Assembly: GCA_041586155.1 (NCBI GenBank)
Contig: JBFHAT010000104.1
Span: 1-6,371, forward strand
Origin: JBFGJH01 sp041586155
Lineage (GTDB): Bacteria > Actinomycetota > Acidimicrobiia > Spongiisociales > JAENVV01
Length of the DNA: 6,371 nt
Direction of reading: 5' to 3'
The position numbers and the translations under genes are program-made. Shown here one piece after another: positions 1-5,101 of the stretch (its first letter is position 1; every line of letters starts with the position of its first letter). Under the pieces are notes generated by a model. It saw only the letters and a list, made by a program, of their open reading frames with translations, was not told the DNA's origin and ran no database searches.

Positions 1-544
1 GATTGGCCCGCTCGACGGCGTCGTCGAAGGGATCCGGTACGCCGCCGAAGTAGGACTCTGCCCGGGCGGTGAGGGTGTAGAGGACGCCGGTGGCGTCGGC
101 CGCCTCACGTGCGGCGACGATCCGTTCGACTGCGAGCTCGATCGGGATGAGGCCGGGACCGGGACCCGGATCCTGGTCTTCGATGCTCCCTCCCACCATT
201 CCATGCTCCACCGACGCCCGCACCGTCTCAGCGACTTCATCGGGCGCCATGCCGTAACCGTTCTCGAGATCTCCGCTGACGGGCAGGTCGACCGCCGCCG
301 CGATCGCCCCGTACTCGGCGAGCATCACGGCTCGTTCCACGGCGTAGACGTAGTCAGAGCGCCCGGCGCTCCAGTTGACGCCTCCACTCGTGGTGCCGAT
401 TGCGTCGAACCCAGCCGCTTCGAACAGGCGAGCCGAGCCGGCGTCCCACGCGCACGGCATGACGAAGATCCCGGAATCGTGGAGCGCCCGGAACCGCTCC
501 GCCCGGTCGTGCAGATTGGGGTCGTTGGGGCCCATGACCGGCAT
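1..544 (-). CDS. Isocitrate lyase/PEP mutase superfamily enzyme (3' end outside window)
   Basis: The visible 181 residues belong to the isocitrate lyase/phosphoenolpyruvate mutase superfamily. These are Mg2+-dependent TIM-barrel enzymes that cleave or form C-C or C-P bonds of small 2-oxo or dicarboxylic acids in the cytoplasm. Seen in order: MPCAWDAGSARLFE (29-42), the substrate-loop-like GTTSGGVN (50-57), the metal-site strand DLPVSGDLENGYG (86-98, with D92 and E94), GGSIEDQ (118-124, E122) and LTARAE (158-163, R161). The isocitrate lyase KKCGH catalytic loop is not seen where it would be expected, so a true isocitrate lyase is unlikely. Methylisocitrate lyase, oxaloacetate decarboxylase or phosphonopyruvate hydrolase-like chemistry all remain possible. 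The gene lies 54 bases after the SRPBCC gene on the same strand and in the same frame. Neither ATG candidate (544 or 535) has a clear Shine-Dalgarno, so the start is uncertain and translation may depend on reinitiation. The C-terminal part lies beyond base 1. Family assignment is firm; the substrate is unknown. Confidence 0.88.
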   Translation of the reverse strand, partial: MPVMGPNDPNLHDRAERFRALHDSGIFVMPCAWDAGSARLFEAAGFDAIGTTSGGVNWSAGRSDYVYAVERAVMLAEYGAIAAAVDLPVSGDLENGYGMAPDEVAETVRASVEHGMVGGSIEDQDPGPGPGLIPIELAVERIVAAREAADATGVLYTLTARAESYFGGVPDPFDDAVERAN

Positions 545-598
545 TGTGGCACCGGCGAAGACGGCGCCGAGCCGAGCCCAGCGCAGTTTGCCTCGCCG

Positions 599-1096
599 TC
601 AGCTGACGACTGGCTCAGCCAGCAGGTCGTCGATCTGGCCGAGGGCCAGCGTGATGCCTTCCTCCATGCCCATCTCGAGCGCTTGCTCGAGCGCCTCAGT
701 CGACGGGTAGCGGGTGTCGATCGTCATCCGAGCCCCACCCTCGATCGCTGCGATGGAGACGACCGTGCTCGACACGGGCAGATCCGTGTTCTCCGTCCCA
801 TCTTCGTTGGCGAAGAAGTCTTGGAACTCCAGGCGATGGGGCGGTTCGACCGCTACGACTCGCCAACCGCCGTGGTACTGCTCCCCCTCGGGACCGGTCA
901 TGAAGTAGCGCACGGTGCCGCCTGCGTGGAAGTCGTGCTCGGTCACGGTCGCCGGGTGTGATGGCGGACCCCACCACCGCTCGAGCAGTCGCGGATCGGC
1001 CCACAGCTGCCAAACCCTCGTCACATCTGCCGGATACTCGGCCACGATGCTCAAAGTGGCTTCGTCGAGGTCCTTGCTCAGTTCGGTCACGGTCAT
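599..1096 (-). CDS. SRPBCC / AHSA1-like domain protein
   Basis: This 165-residue cytoplasmic protein is a single START/Bet v1-like (SRPBCC) domain of the Activator-of-Hsp90-ATPase-1-like (AHSA1) type. Such folds form a hydrophobic cavity for a small ligand. Family marks are the N-terminal strand and helix TLSIVAEYPADVTRVWQLWADP (14-35 region), the LLERWWGPPSHPATV segment (37-51), FHAGGTVRYFMTGPEG (56-71), YHGGWRVVAVEPPHRLEFQDFF (74-95 region) and the long C-terminal helix (about 133-161). Length is normal for the family. The start codon overlaps the regulator's stop as ATGA (1093-1096). It has a strong AAGGAG ribosome site at 1104-1109 with 7-base spacing, which fixes the start. ArsR regulators followed by SRPBCC proteins are a recurrent bacterial pairing, and the two are probably co-expressed. 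The ligand or enzymatic role cannot be read from the sequence; an Hsp90 link is only a family name. Confidence 0.9.
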   Translation of the reverse strand: MTVTELSKDLDEATLSIVAEYPADVTRVWQLWADPRLLERWWGPPSHPATVTEHDFHAGGTVRYFMTGPEGEQYHGGWRVVAVEPPHRLEFQDFFANEDGTENTDLPVSSTVVSIAAIEGGARMTIDTRYPSTEALEQALEMGMEEGITLALGQIDDLLAEPVVS

Positions 1097-1443
1097 TGCT
1101 GATCTCCTTCCTCCAACTCGGCGAGGACATCGGCAAATCGATCGAGCCGCTCACGCCACGCGGCTTCGAGCTGGTCGAGAACGTTGCGGGCCGTCTCCAG
1201 GCGCCTCTGCACGCTGGTGACGATCTGCTCACGTCCGCGACGGTTCTTGTGCACGAGGCCCGCACTCTCCAGCACGTCGACGTGTTTTTGGACGGCGGTG
1301 ACGCTCATCGGATAGAAACGCGCCAGTGCCGAGACCGAGAGAGTGCCGGCGGCGGCACGTACCACGATGTCACGACGCGTGGCGTCGGCCAGCGCATGGA
1401 ACAGCCGATCGGTTTCCTTCTCATCGAGCGATCTTACAACCAT
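1093..1443 (-). CDS. ArsR-family winged-helix transcriptional regulator
   Basis: This 116-residue DNA-binding protein fits the usual ArsR/SmtB size. Residues 11-32 (TDRLFHALADATRRDIVVRA...) are the classic N-terminal helix pair with the A-D-x-T-R-R signature. Residues 35-64 form the helix-turn-helix, with a recognition helix near SVTAVQKHVDVLESAGLV, and HKNRRGREQIVT (66-77) is the wing. The C-terminal helix (80-113) probably dimerises. There is no cysteine anywhere and no ELCVCDL-type metal motif, so metal sensing through the classical alpha-3 site is unlikely. The frame is open upstream to an ATG at 1569. I chose the ATG at 1443 because it gives the family length, the alignment starts there, and a promoter -10 box sits 8 bases before it. 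A palindrome over the start suggests autorepression. It leads the unit with the SRPBCC and PEP-mutase-like genes, which are its likely targets. Confidence 0.9.
   Translation of the reverse strand: MVVRSLDEKETDRLFHALADATRRDIVVRAAAGTLSVSALARFYPMSVTAVQKHVDVLESAGLVHKNRRGREQIVTSVQRRLETARNVLDQLEAAWRERLDRFADVLAELEEGDQQ
1104..1109 (-). promoter_or_regulatory. Ribosome binding site of the SRPBCC gene
   Basis: AAGGAG lies 7 bases before the ATG at 1096, inside the last codons of the ArsR-like gene. With the ATGA overlap it indicates coupled translation, and it decides the SRPBCC start. Confidence 0.75.
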
Positions 1444-1456
1444 TTGGTTGTAAGAT
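1431..1456. promoter_or_regulatory. 26-bp palindrome over the arsR-like start: probable operator
   Basis: Two perfectly complementary 12-base arms, ATCTTACAACCA (1431-1442) and TGGTTGTAAGAT (1445-1456), flank a 2-base TT centre. The palindrome contains the start codon of the ArsR-like gene (1443-1441), its first four codons and most of the -10 box (1457-1452). This size and symmetry fit a dimeric winged-helix repressor site. Binding here would block RNA polymerase directly. Assignment to this regulator is inference from position. Confidence 0.75.
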
Positions 1457-1480
1457 ACGGCATCACCCGCGTCGATGCAA
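1452..1480 (-). promoter_or_regulatory. Predicted promoter of the arsR-SRPBCC-PEP mutase unit, leaderless
   Basis: On the minus strand TTGCAT (1480-1475) and TATCTT (1457-1452) are separated by exactly 17 bases, a plausible housekeeping sigma -35/-10 pair. The start codon at 1443 lies 8 bases after the -10, so transcription would begin at or within two bases of the ATG. That gives a leaderless mRNA, in agreement with the missing Shine-Dalgarno. Confidence 0.55.
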
Positions 1481-1555
1481 GACCCTTTTGTTCTCGTCAC
1501 GGTGGCGCCACGAGGGCCGGATTTCGCTTCATTTTCGTCGCCCGCCGGCCGAAGA

Positions 1556-1571
1556 ATTTGGTCGACCAAAT
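1556..1571. promoter_or_regulatory. Perfect 16-bp palindrome upstream of the YitT-family gene
   Basis: ATTTGGTCGACCAAAT is fully self-complementary with no spacer. It lies 47 bases before the ATG of the YitT-family gene and 16 bases before a possible -10 box, so it falls in the -35 area. This suits a repressor or activator site. Its sequence differs from the other palindrome in this intergenic region (TGGT/ACCA half-sites in the opposite arrangement), so a different regulator is likely. Confidence 0.45.
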
Positions 1572-1587
1572 AGCCTCAGCCATTCGT

Positions 1588-1593
1588 TACACT
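1588..1593 (+). promoter_or_regulatory. Possible -10 box of the YitT-family gene
   Basis: TACACT fits TANNNT and would place the transcription start near 1600. That leaves a leader of about 19 bases containing an AGGA (1611-1614) four bases before the ATG at 1619. No good -35 hexamer stands 17 bases upstream; the 16-bp palindrome lies in that area, so activation by a bound protein is possible. Confidence 0.35.
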
Positions 1594-1618
1594 TCCGCCG
1601 CTCATAGTGCAGGACCTC

Positions 1619-2515
1619 ATGACCACCACTCTCATCAACCGCACCAAACGCGCCATCTCGCGCCAACCCAGCCGCTCGGAAATCGTCCGCGACTACACCT
1701 TCCTCACCGTGGGCTCGCTCCTCCTGGTGTACGCATTCAGCGTGTTCATGCTGCCTTTCGGGATCGCCGGCGGCGGCGTGGGCGGCCTTGCCCTCGTCAT
1801 CAACAGGTGGTTCGGCTTCTCGCCCGGCCTGGTGATGCTGGTCGCCAACCTTCCAGCGTTGATCCTCGGCTACCGCAAACTCGGGGGCATGACCTTCCTG
1901 GTTCGAACGGCGTACGTCGTCCTCATTTACAACGTGGGCGTCGACACGATCGGCCGGCTGTTTCCCACCGGCTTCAGCGACGACCTCTTGCTGGTCGCCC
2001 TGTTCGGCGGCGTCATCTCGGGCATCGGCGCTGGGTTGATCTTCCGCGCCGCCGGGACAGCGGCAGGTACCGGTGTGCTCAGCCGGATCCTCCAGCTGCG
2101 CACAGGCATTCCAGTCAGTCAGATCTACCTGCTCCTCGACGGGAGCATCATCGTGCTGCTGGGCATGACGTTCGGCTGGGACAAGGCCCTGTACGGCGTC
2201 ATCCTCCTGTTCGTGAACGGTTTGGCCCTCGACTATGTGCTGGACGGCCCGAGTGTCGTGCGAACCGTCACCGTCGTCACCGACCGTCCCCATCTACTCT
2301 CCGATGCGGTGTTCGCTCCGCTCAATCTGGGAGTGACGGGCTGGGACGCCACCGGCATGTACACCGAAGAGCAGCGGAGCATCCTGTTCTGCACCGTCAG
2401 CCGTTCGGAAGCGGGCCGCCTGGTCGATTCGATCAGGTCCGTCGATCCGGAGGCCTTCACCGTGATCGGCCACGCCCATCAGCGCCGCGGTGGCATGGTC
2501 CGCCCCGCCGGCTGA
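1619..2515 (+). CDS. YitT-family multi-pass membrane protein with C-terminal DUF2179 domain
   Basis: This 298-residue inner-membrane protein of the YitT family has an unknown molecular role. After a basic cytoplasmic tail (1-25) come hydrophobic segments near 27-45, 70-84, 96-113, 123-143, 166-184 and 188-206. The glycine-rich loop LPFGIAGGGVGGLALVIN (45-62) and GLIFRAAGTAAGTGVLSRIL (139-158) are typical YitT marks. Residues about 212-290 form the soluble DUF2179 domain, with GVTGWDATGMYTEEQRSILF (238-257), a CTVSRSE segment and DPEAFTVIGHA (276-286). Length is normal and the gene is complete. The frame also offers a GTG at 1607, but the ATG at 1619 has an AGGA just upstream and fits better. 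It diverges from the ArsR-like unit and converges on the lipoprotein gene with 3 bases between stop codons. No operon partner lies on its strand. Family assignment is secure; substrate and function are unknown. Confidence 0.92.
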   Translation: MTTTLINRTKRAISRQPSRSEIVRDYTFLTVGSLLLVYAFSVFMLPFGIAGGGVGGLALVINRWFGFSPGLVMLVANLPALILGYRKLGGMTFLVRTAYVVLIYNVGVDTIGRLFPTGFSDDLLLVALFGGVISGIGAGLIFRAAGTAAGTGVLSRILQLRTGIPVSQIYLLLDGSIIVLLGMTFGWDKALYGVILLFVNGLALDYVLDGPSVVRTVTVVTDRPHLLSDAVFAPLNLGVTGWDATGMYTEEQRSILFCTVSRSEAGRLVDSIRSVDPEAFTVIGHAHQRRGGMVRPAG

Positions 2516-2518
2516 CCA

Positions 2519-3628
2519 TCAGCGCTCGGCGACTGGGATGTCCGTTGTGACAACGGCAACCCCATGCAGGCCCTCGCTCAGCGCCGCGCGCCCAATGACC
2601 TCGCCGTCCCGTACGAGCACTACCTCCCCGCTCCCGCTGACCGCCACTGCGGCGATGTCGCCCGCGAAGGCGACGTGGTGAGGGGTCGGCCCTACGGTCA
2701 CCGTGACCGTGTGGTCGCCGACGAAGCCCGTGAGTGTGTCGCCTCCGTTGTCGGTCACCCAGACGTTGCCCGCTGCGTCGAGAGCGAAATGGTGGGGCTC
2801 GACAACGCCGGCGGGAGCAAGGTCGGTGGCGCCCGTCGTGGGATCGAAGACGTTCAGTGCGTCGGAATTCCAGTTGGAGAACCAGATGCGGCCGTCAGGA
2901 GCAACGATCAGGTCGTGAGGTGACCCGTCGGTCGGGAAGGGCTCGACAGAGTCGCCGCGAACGCGCAGCAGATCACTGCTGTTGCGGATGGTGACCCAAA
3001 CCTCGCCATCGCCCACCGCCAAGTCGTGCGGCTCGCCTTCCAGCGCGACGGCATCGACGATGTCGAGGGTATCCGGGTCGACCGTGAGAAGCTGCTGACC
3101 TCGTTCGTCGGCAACGTACAGCACCCCCGACGGGTCGAACTTCACGTCGTGGGGCTCGGTGCCCATCGGCACTGTGTCGAGCTCTCCGGTCGCCAGGTCG
3201 TATCGGGTAACCGCCCCCGCTGCGGGATGGGTGGCGTAGACCACCGAACCCGCTGCCGCCAGGTTGTGGGGCCGTTCGGTGAGTGCAATCGTCACGGGTG
3301 ACCCCACTTGGCAGCCGGCGCCTCCGGCGACGCACTCGTCGGTGAGAACGATGATGGCCAGCCGCCGCTCGCGTTCCTCTGCGACGACGATCAGAGGAGG
3401 CGACGACTCGTCGGATATGGCAGGCGATGTGGTGGACGCCGACGTGGTATCAGCGGCGCCGGCGGTGGCGAGCGTGGTCGTGGGTTCGCCTGAAGGCGGC
3501 GTTCCCAGCGTTGCCAAGGGCATCGTGGTCGTGGTCGTCTGCGCGGTCGACGTACAACCGCTCACGATGAGCGAGAGCGCAACGAGCGCCGCCCCAGCCG
3601 TGGCGATGGTCTGGAAACGTGCCGCCAT
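2519..3628 (-). CDS. Secreted lipoprotein with seven-bladed beta-propeller (Vgb/YncE/NHL-like)
   Basis: This 369-residue lipoprotein starts with a short n-region (MAARFQ), a hydrophobic core and the lipobox LIVSGC, with the lipidated cysteine at residue 25. A Thr/Ala/Ser-rich low-complexity linker follows (26 to about 77). The rest is a beta-propeller with seven evenly spaced marker histidines at 121, 160, 201, 238, 279, 317 and 355. The first six sit in PHN/PHD/PHH motifs and the last is LHG. Blades repeat about every 37-41 residues with patterns like APDGRIWFSNWNSD and DAAGNVWVTDNGGD. The strand before H121 and the tail after H355 probably close the ring. C99 and C106 may form a disulfide in an exported loop. 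I chose the ATG at 3628 because it gives a normal signal peptide; in-frame ATGs at 3652 and 3706 exist, and the latter overlaps the VanZ-like gene. It follows that gene by 47 bases and may share its transcript. It could be an extracytoplasmic sensor, binding scaffold or Vgb-like lyase; catalysis is unproven. Confidence 0.88.
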   Translation of the reverse strand: MAARFQTIATAGAALVALSLIVSGCTSTAQTTTTTMPLATLGTPPSGEPTTTLATAGAADTTSASTTSPAISDESSPPLIVVAEERERRLAIIVLTDECVAGGAGCQVGSPVTIALTERPHNLAAAGSVVYATHPAAGAVTRYDLATGELDTVPMGTEPHDVKFDPSGVLYVADERGQQLLTVDPDTLDIVDAVALEGEPHDLAVGDGEVWVTIRNSSDLLRVRGDSVEPFPTDGSPHDLIVAPDGRIWFSNWNSDALNVFDPTTGATDLAPAGVVEPHHFALDAAGNVWVTDNGGDTLTGFVGDHTVTVTVGPTPHHVAFAGDIAAVAVSGSGEVVLVRDGEVIGRAALSEGLHGVAVVTTDIPVAER

Positions 3629-3675
3629 CGCGTCCGAGTCTCGCACGATCATCGGCTCCGGACTGGCGGGCGTCA

Positions 3676-4281
3676 TCACGGCGCTCGGCGAGCCCGTGCG
3701 GCCCAACGCAGTGTCTCACCTGCCACGACCGCCAGGAACCCGGCGAGGACGTTGAAGCCGACGTCGCGGATGTCGTAGACGCGGCTCGGCAGTATCGCCT
3801 GGATCCCTTCGTCGACCCAACCCAGCGTTCCGGTGGTCACGACCGCCAGAACGGATGGCGCCCACACCGTTCGGCCGTTCCTTCTCCGCTCGAGGAGGGC
3901 TTGGTGGATCAGGGTTGCCACCAAAGCGTATTCGAACAGATGGGTTCGCTCTTCGGGAATGCCGAGGCGAGCCACGAACATCGCCGCCACCGCCAGCACC
4001 CCGAGTGCCACACCGATCTCGGCTCCACCTGGGCGCCGTTTCCAGCCGAACGCTACGACGGCGGCGATGATGAGTAGGAACCCGGCAATGAAGGCGGCGT
4101 CGAGCATCTCCCGCGACCGCAGCGTCTCCGCCAAGCTGCGCGCAAGACCGAGCGTCGAATACACCGTCGCCACCACCACGATCAACCAACCCCACAGCCG
4201 CCGCTCCCGCGTCGACGTGAAGAAGCCGTACGGATCGCCGTCCGTAGCCGTCTGGTGATCGAGTCCGTCCGGGCTGCCCAT
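3676..4281 (-). CDS. VanZ-like membrane protein
   Basis: This 201-residue membrane protein has hydrophobic segments near 29-47, 61-80, 86-105, 115-130, 137-154 and 174-189. The VanZ-family conserved acidic/polar positions are present. Residues 111-132 carry the H-x-x-E-Y element (HLFEY, 114-118). Residues 154-182 carry GWVDEGIQAILPSRVYDIRD and then FNVLAG, the family's DE..Q...P.R...D..D...N..G pattern. VanZ itself gives low-level teicoplanin resistance in enterococci; most relatives have unknown roles in the envelope. The N-terminal 28 residues are hydrophilic and lack a cleavable signal. The ATG at 4281 has only a weak upstream purine run (AAGGG, 2 bases away), so the start is moderately certain. 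It is the first gene of a possible two-gene unit with the propeller lipoprotein. It diverges from the acetyltransferase gene across 112 bases. No glycopeptide-resistance genes are nearby, so a resistance role should not be assumed. Confidence 0.85.
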   Translation of the reverse strand: MGSPDGLDHQTATDGDPYGFFTSTRERRLWGWLIVVVATVYSTLGLARSLAETLRSREMLDAAFIAGFLLIIAAVVAFGWKRRPGGAEIGVALGVLAVAAMFVARLGIPEERTHLFEYALVATLIHQALLERRRNGRTVWAPSVLAVVTTGTLGWVDEGIQAILPSRVYDIRDVGFNVLAGFLAVVAGETLRWAARARRAP

Positions 4282-4393
4282 CGCCCTTCATTCTTCCCGT
4301 TCTCGAGTTCCTGTCCCATCGGGGACCACCCTGATTTGGCCGCAAAGTCACCTTGCGAGCACCAGACGACATGGCGACCGCTAGCGTGACTCG
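4282..4393. other. Divergent intergenic region, VanZ-like gene / GNAT gene
   Basis: These 112 bases separate two divergent starts and should hold both promoters. On the plus strand I see a leaderless-type -10 for the GNAT gene at its right end. On the minus strand no convincing -10 was found. A small inverted repeat, GTCCC-ATCG-GGGAC (4313-4326), is present and may be chance. Confidence 0.5.
4382..4387 (+). promoter_or_regulatory. -10 box of the GNAT-GH13 unit, leaderless type
   Basis: TAGCGT fits TANNNT and ends 6 bases before the ATG at 4394, so transcription would start at the start codon. No Shine-Dalgarno precedes that ATG, which agrees with leaderless expression. The nearest -35-like TTGCGA (4353-4358) is 23 bases away, too far to be convincing. 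Confidence 0.45.
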
Positions 4394-5101
4394 ATGCCGG
4401 TCAACGCATATGACCAGCCTGTGGGGCCCGATCTCAGGGGCTGGGACGGGGCCATCACCCCGGAGGCGTCCGTGATGCGGGGTCGATTCGTGACCCTCGA
4501 GACGGTCGACATCGATCGGCACGTCCCCGATCTGTTCTCTGCGTACGCAGCCAGCCCTCCGTCCATGTGGACCTACATGCCTTTCGGCCCATTCCCCGAC
4601 GCCTCATCTCTGGCGGCGACACTCGACGAGTTGGCCGGACAGCCCGACTGGCGCCTCTATACCGCCGTCGTCGATGCGAGTGCGTCCGGTTTTCTCGCCT
4701 ACCTTCGGATCAATCCCGCCACCGGCACCATCGAGATCGGCTCGATCGCCTACGCAGCCTCGATGCAGCGCTCGCCTGCTTCGACCGAGGCGGTGTACCT
4801 GTTGCTCTCCGCTGCGTTCGACAATGGGTTCAGACGGTGTGAATGGAAATGTGACGATCTCAACGGTCCCTCTCGGCGGGCCGCCGACCGGCTCGGGTTT
4901 CGTTACGAAGGCACCTTCCGCAAAGCCACCCACTACAAGGGTCGCAACCGCGACACCGCCTGGTACGCAATGACCGACGATGACTGGCCGCTGGCACGAC
5001 ACGCCATGCGGTCCTGGCTGGCACCCGAGAATTTCGATGCCCACGGCAGACAACGCCGATCGCTCGAAGAGTTTCGGGCGCAGCTCGAGGAGGCCCGATG
5101 A
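4394..5101 (+). CDS. GNAT-family N-acetyltransferase, RimJ/RimL-like
   Basis: This 235-residue cytoplasmic protein would transfer the acetyl group of acetyl-CoA to an amine, of a protein N-terminus or a small molecule. The N-terminal MPVNAYDQPVGPDLRGW segment is an extension I recall from a subgroup of RimL-like (COG1670) acetyltransferases. The GNAT core spans about 29-195: RGRFVTLETVDIDRHVPDLF (29-48), GFLAYLRINPATGTIEIGS (99-117), then the acetyl-CoA pyrophosphate loop region QRSPASTEAVYLLLSAAFDN (125-144). NGPSRRAADRLGFRYEGTFR (157-176) completes the core; it is the hallmark Asn plus LGF motif. The loop lacks the textbook Q/RxxGxG/A pattern and has QRSPAST instead, as in relatives of this subgroup. 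The ORF is complete and ends in an ATGA overlap with the GH13 gene, so the two are probably translated together. The substrate is unknown. Confidence 0.9.
   Translation: MPVNAYDQPVGPDLRGWDGAITPEASVMRGRFVTLETVDIDRHVPDLFSAYAASPPSMWTYMPFGPFPDASSLAATLDELAGQPDWRLYTAVVDASASGFLAYLRINPATGTIEIGSIAYAASMQRSPASTEAVYLLLSAAFDNGFRRCEWKCDDLNGPSRRAADRLGFRYEGTFRKATHYKGRNRDTAWYAMTDDDWPLARHAMRSWLAPENFDAHGRQRRSLEEFRAQLEEAR
5088..5093 (+). promoter_or_regulatory. Ribosome binding site of the GH13 gene
   Basis: AGGAGG lies inside the last codons of the GNAT gene, 4 bases before the ATG at 5098. It favours that start over the in-frame ATG at 5182, which has its own weaker GAGGT. Confidence 0.6.

Noticed and set aside
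1493..1514. Short inverted repeat CTCGT...ACGAG with an inner GTGGCGCCAC, followed on the minus strand by an A-rich run
   Set aside because: Stem is only 5 bp around an alternative 10-bp palindrome, and there is no U tract in either orientation; not a credible terminator or site on its own.
1444..1569. N-terminal extension of the ArsR-like protein from the ATG at 1569
   Set aside because: It would carry 42 extra residues of no family character and would place the promoter and operator inside the coding region.
1529..2293. 254-codon minus-strand frame opposite the YitT gene
   Set aside because: It lies wholly against a clear membrane-protein gene and its product is His/Asp/Glu/Ala-rich without recognisable domains; a shadow frame.
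958..2550. A 530-codon plus-strand open frame running across the SRPBCC and ArsR genes, the intergenic region and the YitT gene
   Set aside because: It is antisense to two well-supported genes and out of frame with a third, its product is Arg/His/Pro-rich low-complexity sequence without family motifs, and high-GC DNA commonly leaves such frames open.
3676..4281. VanZ-like gene as an antibiotic-resistance determinant
   Set aside because: The family is broad and mostly unrelated to resistance; no vanH/A/X, sensor kinase or mobile element is present.
4313..4326. GTCCC-ATCG-GGGAC small hairpin in the divergent intergenic region
   Set aside because: Five-base arms are expected by chance in GC-rich DNA, and it is not placed against a recognised promoter element.
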